NCBI GenBank assembly: GCA_902788555.1
Contig: CADAKQ010000001.1
Span: forward strand, 1 to 64,000
DNA: 64,000 nt
Origin: an uncultured Lachnospiraceae bacterium
GTDB taxonomy: Bacteria > Bacillota > Clostridia > Lachnospirales > Lachnospiraceae
Direction: 5' to 3'
The notes beneath the pieces were generated by a model. That model saw only the letters and a program-made list of their open reading frames with translations, made no database searches and was not told the DNA's origin. A program made the translations under genes and the position numbers. Position 1 is the first letter of the stretch. Every line of letters begins with the position of its first letter. Positions 41,875 to 52,005 of this stretch are shown here, in pieces.

Positions 41875-43008
41875 ATGGAAGAATCAAAAAGATTTATATT
41901 GCTTTCGACATGCAGCTTTAAGCTTTTGAACGACGTGTCTAAGGCACTTAGTGATGATTACGAGATAGTAAAGGCAATTGACGGAGCACAGACCATAAGA
42001 GCCATATCAGATAAAAGCATAAATCTTGCATGTGCGATTATAGATTTAAACCAGCCGAATATGAATGTGTTTCAGATACTAAATCTTATGAAAAAAAGCT
42101 CAGTTATGAAATATATTCCGGTACTTATTATGGCTGAAACCATAGATGATGAAAATGCCGAGAAATGTTTAGAGGGTGGAGCTGCTGATGTTATTATGAC
42201 TCCGGTTCCGGCAGCAAAGATTAGATTTGCGGTAAGCAGATGTATTCAAAACAAAATGTATATCAAGGAGCTTGAAGAAAAAAACGAAAGCTTTCATTCG
42301 GAAAATGAAAAAAATAATACTTCGGATAATGCAAAGGCTGATACAAACATAAGCTCTGTAAAGGATGAAGCACTTTCGGAGCTTGAACATGAATTCGCAA
42401 AAATGATTGGTACACTTGCAGAGTTCAGAAGCTTTAGCAGAAATCATATAAAAAGAGTTCGTGAGATAACTAAGATAATCTGCGATACTCTCATAAGCTA
42501 TTTTCCGGAAAGCAATCTCGATAAGGAGGATGCGGAATGTATAGCGGATGCATCCTGCTATCATGATGTAGGTAAGCTGTTGATACCGGATGATATCATT
42601 TTAAAACCGCTTAAGCTTACCGATGCAGAGTTTGATGTGATTAAATCACATACGACAAAGGGGTGTGAGGTTCTTGATAATATCAAAGAATTTCAAACGG
42701 AAAAGATGTATCATTACAGTTGGGAGATATGCAGATATCATCACGAAAGATATGACGGGAAAGGTTATCCTGAAAATTTAAAAGGAGAAAATATACCTCT
42801 TTCCGCACAGATAGTTTCGATTGCAGATGCATTTGATGCACTGATGACCAATACAACTTATAGAAAAGCGATAGATTTTGAAAAAGCATATTCCATGGTA
42901 ATGGAAGGAGAGTGTGGTATGTTCTCGCCTCGTATTACACAATGCTTTAAGATGAATAAGGATAAGATTGAGGAAGTATCTAAAAAATATGCAGACCCAT
43001 ATGCATAA
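41875..43008 (+). CDS. HD-GYP protein with degenerate receiver domain
   Basis: 377 aa. N-terminal response-regulator fold (about 7-125) with the phospho-acceptor-like Asp in AIIDLNQP, but the usual acidic pair (ILLST instead of ILIVDD) and the Lys (VIMTPVP instead of TKP) are missing, so it is probably a pseudo-receiver. A coiled linker (about 130-165) leads to the HD-GYP domain (about 175-370), with HIKRV, CYHDVGKLLIPD, HTTKGCEVL, YHHERYDGKGYP and DAFDALMTNTTYR. HD-GYP enzymes hydrolyse cyclic di-GMP. All metal ligands look intact. Confidence 0.9.
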   Translation: MEESKRFILLSTCSFKLLNDVSKALSDDYEIVKAIDGAQTIRAISDKSINLACAIIDLNQPNMNVFQILNLMKKSSVMKYIPVLIMAETIDDENAEKCLEGGAADVIMTPVPAAKIRFAVSRCIQNKMYIKELEEKNESFHSENEKNNTSDNAKADTNISSVKDEALSELEHEFAKMIGTLAEFRSFSRNHIKRVREITKIICDTLISYFPESNLDKEDAECIADASCYHDVGKLLIPDDIILKPLKLTDAEFDVIKSHTTKGCEVLDNIKEFQTEKMYHYSWEICRYHHERYDGKGYPENLKGENIPLSAQIVSIADAFDALMTNTTYRKAIDFEKAYSMVMEGECGMFSPRITQCFKMNKDKIEEVSKKYADPYA

Positions 43009-43034
43009 ATGTTTTATTTATTTGGAGAACGCTT

Positions 43035-46000
43035 ATGTCTTTGCAAATGATACTTGGACCTTCGGGTTCAGGTAAATCACATTATATATATAATAAAATA
43101 ATTAAGGACGGTATAAAGAATAAAGACACAAATTATATTCTGCTTGTCCCTGAGCAGTATTCCATGGTTTTACAACGCAAGCTTGTAGCCATGCATCCTG
43201 CAAAGGGAACAATGAATATAGATGTCATAGGCTTTAACCGTCTTTGTTTTCGTGTTTTTGACGAGTTAAATATTAAGCCTGCAAAGGTACTTGAGGACTT
43301 CGGAAAAAGTATGCTTTTAAGAAAGGCGGCAGGTGACAGACGTGATAAGATGTCTGTTTACTCAGGAAGCCTTGGTAAAACGGGTTTTATAGATGAAGTA
43401 AAATCGCTGATGTCGGAGCTTTATCAATATAATATTTCAAGAGAGACTCTTGATAAAACGATAAATTTGTTGAGGGAGAACCCGAAGGATTTACTTTTAT
43501 ATAAAAAGCTTACGGATATGCAGGAGATTTTTACTTCCTTTGATGAAAAGCTGTCAAATAATTATATTGCAGCGGAGAAGCTTACGGAGATACTTGCTGA
43601 AAATATAGAAAAATCTGAACTTATAAAAAGAAGTGTTATAGTGCTGGATGGATTTACGGGATTCACACCTATACAGATGAAGCTTATAGAAAAGCTACTG
43701 GTATATTCGTTGGAGGTCTACGGTGTATTTACTGTTGATGGAAAATATTACCGTAAAAAGAATATTAAGGAGCATGAGCTTTTCTATCTTACGAAAAAGA
43801 CGGTTTCAGGATTAAAGGAGCTTGCCATAAGACATTCCGTAGAGGTTGATTCTGATATATTTATAGAAGGTGAGAACATAAACAGATGGACAAACGGCAG
43901 CAGATATATATCGCATTTGGAAAAAAATATTTTTAGATTTCCATATGAAAGATGTGATGAAAAGCAGGAGGACATATCTGTTACAGTTTATGATACACCG
44001 AGAAAAGAGCTTGCAGGTGTAGCGTATAAAATAAAGAAGCTTGTTAAAGAGGAGGGCTATAGGTATAAGGATATAGCCGTGATAAGCGGCAATCTTGAAA
44101 ATAATAAGACACAGGTAGAGCAGATATTCGGAAGATACGGAATACCATATTTTTTTGATGCAGGTATACCTGTAAAAAATAATCCGTATATCAATTCGCT
44201 GGAGTATCTTTTAAGAATCGTTAAAGAGAATTTTTCATATGACAGTGTGTTTGCTTTTTTAAAGGCAGGAATAATAAGCAAGATTGATTATAATGATATT
44301 GAGCTGCTTGAAAATTATGTATTGAAAAGAGGTATAAGAGGTAAATCGGCATGGAACAGAGAGTGGAATGATGAGGTGGAAGAAATTCGGCTTTTTGTTT
44401 ATGAAATATTGTCGCCTTTTTATGATGCCTTATCAAAAGAAAAAAATAGAATAAGTAACTTCACACAATCCATGCGTGGATTTATGGAAAAATACGGATA
44501 CGAAGAAAAAATGCTTGATTATAAGAACTTATATGAAAAGGTTGTTTCCGTATTTGACAAAATGGATGAGATAATGGGAGAGGAGCTCCTTGACATAGAT
44601 GAATTTACGGAGCTTATGAAGCTTGGACTTAAGGATTTAACCTTAGGAGTTGTTCCTAAAACTCTTGATATGACTTTGGTAGGAGATATAACAAGAACGA
44701 GACTTGAGGATGTAAGGGCATTATTTATAATCGGAATAAATGATGGGATTATTCCGAAGAAAAACAGTAATTCAGGTATAATAAGTGACAGTGATAAGGA
44801 GAGATTGAAGGAGCTTGGCATAGAGCTTGCACCTACGGAAAAATTCAACTCATATATCGAGCAGTTTTATTTATACATAAATATGACGAAGCCGAAGGAT
44901 AAGCTTTTGCTTTCCTATACCAATATGAATGGTGATAATGAACAGATGGCACCATCATATATAATTTCAAGAATTACAAATATATTTACAAAGCTAAGGG
45001 TTAAAAAGGATGAGGATTTTAAAGTAGACAGTGATATATCAAGTATAGACACCTTAATAGAAGGGATGCAGCTTATTATGGCAAATGATACATCAAGACT
45101 TAAGGAAACTCTTAGTCTTTACAGACTATATCACGACAGACAGGATAAAAATCTTGCGATTATAGAAAAAGCATTTTTGTATAATAACATTCCGAAAAGA
45201 TTATCCGACGATATAGCTGATTTATTAAAAATCAAGCTTATGTCACAGTCGGTATCGAGACTTGAAAAATATGCTGCATGTGCATATTCGTATTATTTGC
45301 AATATGTACTTGAGCTTTCTGAAAGAAAGATAAAAAAAATAGATAACAGGGATATAGGAAATATTCTCCATAGTGCACTTGAACATATGTACAGACATGT
45401 TCATGATGATATGAATAATGATTGGTCTAAAGTAACAAAAGAACAAAGAGATGAGATGGTAGAGGTGTATGTAAGTGAAGCCTTTGATGAAGCTTATGAC
45501 AGCTACACAAAAGAGGACGGACGCTTTGATTTTCTTCTTTCAGTGCTTAAGAGAATAGGAAAAAGAACGGCAGAGGTGCTTTCTGATATAACGGACAAGG
45601 ATATGCTTGCGCCCGAGTATTTTGAGTATAAATTTTCCAAGAAAACCGAGCTTGAAAATTCGAATTTTGAAATGACCTTAAAAGGAATTGTTGACCGTGG
45701 AGATGTGTATTATTCGCCGGAAGAGAAAAGCTTAAGATTAAGGATTATTGATTACAAATCAGGAAACCATGACTTTAAAATAAGCAAACTGTATGAGGGG
45801 CTTTCTTTACAGCTTTCCATCTATATGAATGTTATGCAGGAGCTTGTGGAAAAAGAGTACAATAAGGGGAAGAATGAAGAGGAAAAGCTTAAGATTACAC
45901 CTGAGGGAATGTATTATTATCATATGTCAGACCCTTATGTAGAGGCGGAGGATTCCGTAAGTGCAAAAGAGTATAGGGATAAAAATTTAAAGCTTAAGGG

Positions 46001-46283
46001 CTTAATTAATAATGATGACGAAAAATTTAAACACATAAATGATTTTGCCAACTACAAGGCAAAGGATATAGCTGCACATATTATATCAGGAGAGATAGAT
46101 AAAAATCCAATGAACGTTGAAGGAAGAAGCACCTGTGAATATTGTACTTATAGGGAAATATGCAGGTTTGATAAAAAATACGGTCAAAATAAAGAACGTT
46201 ATCCGAAGTATACTGAAAAAGACAAGGATATCGTATATGATGAGATAAAAGAGATACTTACAGCTTCAAAAAAGGAAGAATAA
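43035..46283 (+). CDS. addB: ATP-dependent nuclease subunit AddB
   Basis: 1082-aa partner of AddA in double-strand break resection. Walker A-like GPSGSGKSH (about 8-16), inactivated helicase folds, and a C-terminal RecB-type nuclease (GNILHSALEHMYRH; GIVDRGD...LRIIDYKSG, about 905-932). Cysteines for the 4Fe-4S cluster: one in KYAACAYSYYL (about 746) and three in CEYCTYREIC (about 1034-1043). Overall length is slightly below the usual about 1150. It sits 3 bases before addA. Confidence 0.96.
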   Translation: MSLQMILGPSGSGKSHYIYNKIIKDGIKNKDTNYILLVPEQYSMVLQRKLVAMHPAKGTMNIDVIGFNRLCFRVFDELNIKPAKVLEDFGKSMLLRKAAGDRRDKMSVYSGSLGKTGFIDEVKSLMSELYQYNISRETLDKTINLLRENPKDLLLYKKLTDMQEIFTSFDEKLSNNYIAAEKLTEILAENIEKSELIKRSVIVLDGFTGFTPIQMKLIEKLLVYSLEVYGVFTVDGKYYRKKNIKEHELFYLTKKTVSGLKELAIRHSVEVDSDIFIEGENINRWTNGSRYISHLEKNIFRFPYERCDEKQEDISVTVYDTPRKELAGVAYKIKKLVKEEGYRYKDIAVISGNLENNKTQVEQIFGRYGIPYFFDAGIPVKNNPYINSLEYLLRIVKENFSYDSVFAFLKAGIISKIDYNDIELLENYVLKRGIRGKSAWNREWNDEVEEIRLFVYEILSPFYDALSKEKNRISNFTQSMRGFMEKYGYEEKMLDYKNLYEKVVSVFDKMDEIMGEELLDIDEFTELMKLGLKDLTLGVVPKTLDMTLVGDITRTRLEDVRALFIIGINDGIIPKKNSNSGIISDSDKERLKELGIELAPTEKFNSYIEQFYLYINMTKPKDKLLLSYTNMNGDNEQMAPSYIISRITNIFTKLRVKKDEDFKVDSDISSIDTLIEGMQLIMANDTSRLKETLSLYRLYHDRQDKNLAIIEKAFLYNNIPKRLSDDIADLLKIKLMSQSVSRLEKYAACAYSYYLQYVLELSERKIKKIDNRDIGNILHSALEHMYRHVHDDMNNDWSKVTKEQRDEMVEVYVSEAFDEAYDSYTKEDGRFDFLLSVLKRIGKRTAEVLSDITDKDMLAPEYFEYKFSKKTELENSNFEMTLKGIVDRGDVYYSPEEKSLRLRIIDYKSGNHDFKISKLYEGLSLQLSIYMNVMQELVEKEYNKGKNEEEKLKITPEGMYYYHMSDPYVEAEDSVSAKEYRDKNLKLKGLINNDDEKFKHINDFANYKAKDIAAHIISGEIDKNPMNVEGRSTCEYCTYREICRFDKKYGQNKERYPKYTEKDKDIVYDEIKEILTASKKEE

Positions 46284-46286
46284 ATT

Positions 46287-49200
46287 ATGGGATGGACAAA
46301 GGCTCAGCAAAGAGCGATAGACGAAAGAAAATCAAATATTCTTGTATCCGCGGCAGCCGGCTCAGGAAAAACGGCTGTGCTTGTTGAGCGTATAATTAAT
46401 AAGATGACGGATGAATCAAATCCGAAGGATATTGATGAGTTTTTAGTTGTCACATTTACTAAGGCAGCCGCCCGTCAGATGAGGGAAAAGATAGCGGCAC
46501 GCATAGAAAAAATGCTTGAAAAAGAACCGGATAATGAACATCTTATGAAACAGGCGGTACTTGTAAACAGAGCAGATATAACTACCATTGACAGCTTTTG
46601 CTTAAGGCTTGTCAAGGAAAACTTCGGACTGCTTGGAATAGATGCTAATTTTAATATAGGTGATTCCGGAATGATGGAACTTATTAAAAATGATGTTCTT
46701 GATACAATGTTTGATAAGCTTTATGAAGAAAAAAATCGGGATTTTTTCATGCTTCTTGATATATTCGGCGATGATAGAAATGATGATAATTTAAAAAGCA
46801 ATATATTAAATATATATAGATGCGCATCAAGCTTTCCGAGACCGTATGTATGGCTTGATAAGGCTAAGGAAGTACTTAAGGTTGAGGATGAAAAAACACT
46901 TATGTCTCTTAATTGGGTAAAGGACTTTTTTGCTCTGGTTAAAGCATATACCGAAAGTGCGATGGCGTATGCCAAAGAAGGAAAGGCTTTGTGTGAAGAA
47001 GAAGGAGGACCGGATAAAAATCTCTTTGCTTCTGAAAGTGATTTAGAGGCTCTTGAAAAAATTTATAACTCTAAAAGCTATGATGAATTAAAAGCTTCGC
47101 TTGATATAAAATGGACAAGATTAAAAACCTGTAAGGGAGATTTATATAGCGAAGAGCTCGTAGAAGAATATAAAAGTATAAGAGAAAAATATAAAGACAT
47201 AGTAAAAAAGCTAAAGGTTATAAAAAATGATTCAAATACAGTTATCAAAGAGATGAAAAATACAGCCTCTTATCTTGTACCGCTTTTAAATCTTGTTATT
47301 GAATTTTCTGATGAATACGAAGCTGAAAAAAGAAAAAGAAAGCTGGTCGAATTTTCTGATGTAGAGCATATGGCATATAAGCTTGTTTGTGCGGGCTATG
47401 ATGAGGACGGAAAGCCTTTATCGACAGAGCTTGCAAGAGGAATATCGGAAAAATATGATGAGATATTCATAGATGAATACCAAGACAGTAATTATCTTCA
47501 AGAGGATATACTTTATTCTGTTTCGGGTATAGAGCAGGGAAGATATAATATGTTTATGGTAGGTGATGTTAAGCAAAGTATATACAAATTCCGTATGGCA
47601 AGACCGGATCTTTTCATCTCGAAATATAAGACCTTTAAGGATGAAGGAAATGAAATAAAAATTGAACTGAAAAATAATTTCCGCTCGAGAAAAAATGTGT
47701 TAGAGACCATAAATTATTTTTGCTATCAGCTAATACATGATGATCTCGGTGGGATAGAATATGATGAAAGCGTAGCACTTGTTCCGACGAAAAAATATCC
47801 TGATTCAAAACTGCCGGCATCAAAAAAATCAGACAAACAAACAGAGATACTTTTGGTGGATTATTTTGAAACCGAGGACAGGCTGTCCAAGCTTTCTCTT
47901 GAAGCAAATGTAATAGCAAAGCGCATAAACGAACTGGTTAATGATGAAAACCCCGAGTATATATATGATGAGGAGAAGGACGAATACAGGAAAGTCTCAT
48001 ATAAGGACATAGTTATTTTGTCAAGAAGTATAAAGGGCTTTGGAGAAACGGTATATAACGTTCTTACAGAGGCAGGAATACCTGCATATCTTGAAGATAG
48101 CGGTGGCTATTTTGAAGCGGTTGAGATAAAGCTTATTATGTCTTTGCTTTCTGTTGTTGACAATATAAGACAGGATATTCCGCTTGCGGCAGTTTTGCTT
48201 TCCCCTATGGGAATGCTTGATGAAAACGAATTGTCACTTGTATGTGATTATGCTGAGAAGAATCTTAGTAAAAGACATCTTCTTTGCGATAAATGCTTGT
48301 GTTATATAGAAGATAACAGGGATTGTATATCAGATAAGCTTATAAGGATATTTGACATAATAAACACCTTAAAACAGGACAATAAAACAATGTCAATTTC
48401 TTCTCTGATATGGGAGGCGCTTACACTTACAGATTACTATAATTATGCTATGGCTATGCCTATGGGCAATAGAAGAAAAAACAATATAAATATGCTTCTC
48501 GAAAAGGCATACAGCTTTGAAGATGGTGCGTATAAAGGATTGTTTAATTTCCTAAGATATATAGAAAAGCTTAAGATAAACGAGGTGGACTTCGGAGAGG
48601 CTGCCATGTTCGGTGATGATGAGGATGTTGTAAGAATAATAACAATGCATAAGAGTAAGGGACTTGAATATCCGATTGTATTTGCAAGCGGATTTGGAAA
48701 GCAGTTTAACAACGGAGATTACAAGGAACAGCTTATCATACACAGCGACTATTATCTTGCCTCGTACTATATTGATAGGGAAAACAGATATAAGAAAAAT
48801 ACATTTATAAGAGATGTGTTTAAACTTTTGATAAAGAAGGAAAATATGGCTGAGGAGCTAAGGGTGCTTTATGTGGCTCTTACCCGTGCAAAAGAGAAGC
48901 TTATCATAACCGGCTGTGATAAGGATGTGGATAAAATGCTTGAAAAGCTTTCTGAAATAAAAAAGGATGATAATAAGCTTCCGTTTGATATTAGATTTAA
49001 TGCCCCGTGTTTCCTATACTGGATTCTTGCCTGTATGAGCGGTTATGAAAAAGAAAAATCAGACTGTGATATAGAATTAAAGCTTCTCAGAGAGGATGAT
49101 GTCGCAGGATATTTAGGTGCCGACAAGGTAAAAAAAACATGGTCACTTTATGATTTTTATGAGCATGCATTATCCGACTATGATAAGAAATTATATGAAA

Positions 49201-49958
49201 AATATAATGCTTTATTTAGTTTTAAATATCCGTTTGAAAAATATTCAGGTATAAAAAATAAAATGTCAATCTCAGAAATAAAGCGGATGAAGAACTTTGA
49301 TGGAACCGATTATGAGATAGAGGAAGACTTAAGTGAGGTGCTTAACCAAGAGCCATATAAAAGGGAAGAAAAAATGGATGAAACCTTAGAAAAGACTAGG
49401 GAAATGTCCGATATATCAGGAGCCGAAAGAGGAACCATCATACATAAATTCATGGAGCTTTTTGATTTTAAGAAAGTAAAAGACATAGAAGAAAAAAAGC
49501 TTTTGGAATATATAAAAAGCACTATAAAGGATATGCAGGATAAAGCGTATTTTAATGAGAAGGAAATAACTGTCATAAATCCATATAAGATTAAAAGTAT
49601 GCTTCTATCGGGATTGGGAAAAAGAATGACGGAGGCGGATGTAAAAGGAAATCTGAAAAAAGAACAACAGTTTTCAGCAGGACTTCCGGTAGAAATGATA
49701 TACGGAAATGAATATAAGACAGAGGATGAGGATGATTTGGTTATAGTTCAGGGTATAATTGATGCTTTCTTTTATGAAGGGGATAAGATAGTACTTATGG
49801 ATTATAAAACAGACAATACTGACGAGGAAACTCTTGTCAAAAGATATAAGGCACAGCTTGATTATTACGCATACATTTTGGAAAAAATTACAGGTTTAAA
49901 GGTTAGCGAAAAACTTATATACTCATTTTATCTTGAAAAACAAATAGATATAGCTTAG
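46287..49958 (+). CDS. addA: ATP-dependent helicase/nuclease subunit AddA
   Basis: 1223-aa UvrD-type 3'-5' helicase fused to a RecB-like nuclease. Walker A SAAAGSGKTAVLV (about 21-33), helicase motif II IFIDEYQDSNYLQ (about 393-405), GDVKQSIYKFRMARPDLF (about 427-444), motif V ITMHKSKGLEYPIVF (about 786-800), motif VI VALTRAKEKL, and nuclease motifs GTIIHKFMELFD and IDAFFYEGDKIVLMDYKTD (about 1155-1173). Forms AddAB, the RecBCD equivalent of Firmicutes. Confidence 0.97.
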   Translation: MGWTKAQQRAIDERKSNILVSAAAGSGKTAVLVERIINKMTDESNPKDIDEFLVVTFTKAAARQMREKIAARIEKMLEKEPDNEHLMKQAVLVNRADITTIDSFCLRLVKENFGLLGIDANFNIGDSGMMELIKNDVLDTMFDKLYEEKNRDFFMLLDIFGDDRNDDNLKSNILNIYRCASSFPRPYVWLDKAKEVLKVEDEKTLMSLNWVKDFFALVKAYTESAMAYAKEGKALCEEEGGPDKNLFASESDLEALEKIYNSKSYDELKASLDIKWTRLKTCKGDLYSEELVEEYKSIREKYKDIVKKLKVIKNDSNTVIKEMKNTASYLVPLLNLVIEFSDEYEAEKRKRKLVEFSDVEHMAYKLVCAGYDEDGKPLSTELARGISEKYDEIFIDEYQDSNYLQEDILYSVSGIEQGRYNMFMVGDVKQSIYKFRMARPDLFISKYKTFKDEGNEIKIELKNNFRSRKNVLETINYFCYQLIHDDLGGIEYDESVALVPTKKYPDSKLPASKKSDKQTEILLVDYFETEDRLSKLSLEANVIAKRINELVNDENPEYIYDEEKDEYRKVSYKDIVILSRSIKGFGETVYNVLTEAGIPAYLEDSGGYFEAVEIKLIMSLLSVVDNIRQDIPLAAVLLSPMGMLDENELSLVCDYAEKNLSKRHLLCDKCLCYIEDNRDCISDKLIRIFDIINTLKQDNKTMSISSLIWEALTLTDYYNYAMAMPMGNRRKNNINMLLEKAYSFEDGAYKGLFNFLRYIEKLKINEVDFGEAAMFGDDEDVVRIITMHKSKGLEYPIVFASGFGKQFNNGDYKEQLIIHSDYYLASYYIDRENRYKKNTFIRDVFKLLIKKENMAEELRVLYVALTRAKEKLIITGCDKDVDKMLEKLSEIKKDDNKLPFDIRFNAPCFLYWILACMSGYEKEKSDCDIELKLLREDDVAGYLGADKVKKTWSLYDFYEHALSDYDKKLYEKYNALFSFKYPFEKYSGIKNKMSISEIKRMKNFDGTDYEIEEDLSEVLNQEPYKREEKMDETLEKTREMSDISGAERGTIIHKFMELFDFKKVKDIEEKKLLEYIKSTIKDMQDKAYFNEKEITVINPYKIKSMLLSGLGKRMTEADVKGNLKKEQQFSAGLPVEMIYGNEYKTEDEDDLVIVQGIIDAFFYEGDKIVLMDYKTDNTDEETLVKRYKAQLDYYAYILEKITGLKVSEKLIYSFYLEKQIDIA

Positions 49959-50002
49959 AATAATCAAAACCAAAAACTTCGATGAGGAAAAGAGGAGAGA
50001 AA

Positions 50003-50497
50003 ATGGCAAGGACAGAATTGGAGAAGGAAGGTATAACCTTACTTGGAAATAATAATGTAAACTATCCGTCGGATTATTCGTCAGACATACTTGAAACATT
50101 TGTAAACAAGCATCAGGAAAATGATTATTTTGTTAAATTTAATTGTCCGGAATTTACATCGCTGTGTCCGATTACCGGACAGCCGGATTTTGCAACAATC
50201 TACATATCATATATACCTGATAAGCTTATGGTGGAAAGTAAATCATTAAAGCTTTATTTGTTCGGCTTCAGAAACCATGGAGATTTTCATGAGGACTGCG
50301 TGAATATAATTATGAAGGATTTGATAAAGCTTATGGAACCGAAATACATAGAGGTATGGGGAAAGTTTACGCCAAGAGGAGGCATATCAATAGATCCTTA
50401 CTGTAATTACGGCAAGCCGGGAACAAAGTGGGAGCAGGTCGCATATGACAGACTTTCGCAGCATGATCTTTATCCTGAGAAGGTGGATAACAGATGA
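50003..50497 (+). CDS. queF: NADPH-dependent 7-cyano-7-deazaguanine reductase
   Basis: Reduces preQ0 to preQ1 in queuosine synthesis. 164-aa monofunctional (YkvM-type) T-fold enzyme. The catalytic Cys is in [16 protein letters not shown] (about 45-60), followed by [22 protein letters not shown] (the QueF NADPH and substrate motif). An upstream in-frame ATG (49982) is disfavoured; GAGGAG lies just before ATG 50003. The other queuosine genes are not in the window. Confidence 0.95.
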   Translation: MARTELEKEGITLLGNNNVNYPSDYSSDILETFVNKHQENDYFVKFNCPEFTSLCPITGQPDFATIYISYIPDKLMVESKSLKLYLFGFRNHGDFHEDCVNIIMKDLIKLMEPKYIEVWGKFTPRGGISIDPYCNYGKPGTKWEQVAYDRLSQHDLYPEKVDNR

Positions 50498-51834
50498 TGA
50501 CAAATTACAAGACCTGTGTAAATTATTTGTTGGATATTCCGCTTTTCCCAAGAGAGAAAAATGAAAGGAATAAATCGGGAAATGAGAACCTCGCATTTTT
50601 ATTGGAGGAGCTTGGTAATCCTCATAGGAGTATAAAAAGTATACATATTGCAGGTACAAACGGTAAGGGTTCGGTTGCGAATTTTATAAAGAATATTTTA
50701 AATAAAAAGGGTAAAAAGGCAGGTGTGTTTACTTCGCCCCACCTTATATTTATAAGAGAAAGAATAGCAACAGATTATATGATTTCCGAAAAAGATTTTG
50801 TTTCGTGCTTTAATATCGTCCTGGAAGCGGAAAAAAAGATAATTGAAAAGGGAAAAAATCATATTTCATACTTTGAATTTTTGTTTGCTATGGCAGCAGT
50901 TTATTTTGAAAAGGTAAAACCGGATTATGCAATATATGAAACCGGGCTGGGAGGACGACTTGATGCAACCAATCTTCTTTCTCCCGAGATAACTGTAATT
51001 ACTTCAATAGGTCTTGACCATATGAAATACCTGGGAGACAGCATAGAGCTTATAGCTTCCGAAAAGGCCGGAATAATAAAGGACAATATCCCTGTTATTT
51101 ATAATACGGGAAGTGAAGTGGCAGACGGGGTGATATCGAAAGTTGCCAAAACACACAATGCCAAAGAAATAAATGTCGCAAAAGCAAAATATAAAATAAA
51201 TAAATTGAACGATAAAACGATTGATTTTTCATTTGACAGTAGTTATTATAGTTATGAAAATCTTGTTATAAATACATGTGCTTTATATCAGGTTGATAAT
51301 GCATGTCTTGCAATCGCTGCATGTGAGGAGTTGTTTGGCGGTGAAGCGATTGATGAGGCAGTCATAAAGGAGGCACTTTATTATTTTTACTGGTCCGGAA
51401 GAATGGATTTTATGCTTCATAATATCTGCATAGACGGAGCACATAATCCGGATGCGGTTAAACGTTTTATTGAAAGTGTAAAACGAATTAATAAGGACAA
51501 GAAAAAAGAACTTTTCTTTGCTGTGGCGGGCGATAAGGATTATGAAACTATGATAAAGCTTTTATGCAGTGGGTTGCATTTTGAAAAAATATATGTAACT
51601 GCAATCGACAACATAAGAGCTGTTTCATCGTATGATATAGCCTGCATTTTTAGGAAATACTTGGAAGATGAAAATGTTGAAATTGTTTATAACAATGATT
51701 TAGAAGGGATTTTTAAGACTGCATCAGACGATGTTATGGATAAAGATGATACGGTGCTTTATTGCGTAGGCTCATTATACCTTGCGGGTAGCATAAAGCG
51801 GATTATTATGGAGGCGGAAGATGATTATTTTTGA
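50494..51834 (+). CDS. folC: Folylpolyglutamate/dihydrofolate synthase
   Basis: Adds glutamate to folates. 446-aa Mur-ligase fold with [16 protein letters not shown] (P-loop, about 52-67), [12 protein letters not shown] (about 80-91), [13 protein letters not shown] (about 148-160), [13 protein letters not shown] (about 167-179), EKAGIIK and DGAHNPDA (about 317-324). It begins at an ATGA overlap with the queF stop; ATG 50497 is an equally possible start. Confidence 0.95.
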   Translation: MMTNYKTCVNYLLDIPLFPREKNERNKSGNENLAFLLEELGNPHRSIKSIHIAGTNGKGSVANFIKNILNKKGKKAGVFTSPHLIFIRERIATDYMISEKDFVSCFNIVLEAEKKIIEKGKNHISYFEFLFAMAAVYFEKVKPDYAIYETGLGGRLDATNLLSPEITVITSIGLDHMKYLGDSIELIASEKAGIIKDNIPVIYNTGSEVADGVISKVAKTHNAKEINVAKAKYKINKLNDKTIDFSFDSSYYSYENLVINTCALYQVDNACLAIAACEELFGGEAIDEAVIKEALYYFYWSGRMDFMLHNICIDGAHNPDAVKRFIESVKRINKDKKKELFFAVAGDKDYETMIKLLCSGLHFEKIYVTAIDNIRAVSSYDIACIFRKYLEDENVEIVYNNDLEGIFKTASDDVMDKDDTVLYCVGSLYLAGSIKRIIMEAEDDYF

Positions 51835-52003
51835 AGAAGAGCTAAAGAGATTTCAGCCGATTCCTGAGGTAAGTCAGGCTGAGGATGCGATATACAGCAA
51901 TGACCTTAAGGATATAAGTGATATAGTGTTTCAGGTTACTGAGGAGATGAAGACTGCAAGTGTAGATGCAGCAAATCGTATGGTAGGCAGAGTAAGGAGA
52001 TAA
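51821..52003 (+). CDS. Small acidic protein, 60 aa
   Basis: Starts inside the 3' end of folC with GGAGG about 7 bases upstream, and ends 2 bases before the next gene, so it is clearly positioned as an operon member. Acidic N-terminal half ([24 protein letters not shown]), Arg-ending C-terminus (MVGRVRR). Helical, no signal peptide, no known motif. I do not recognise the family. Confidence 0.65.
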   Translation: MIIFEEELKRFQPIPEVSQAEDAIYSNDLKDISDIVFQVTEEMKTASVDAANRMVGRVRR

Positions 52004-52005
52004 TT

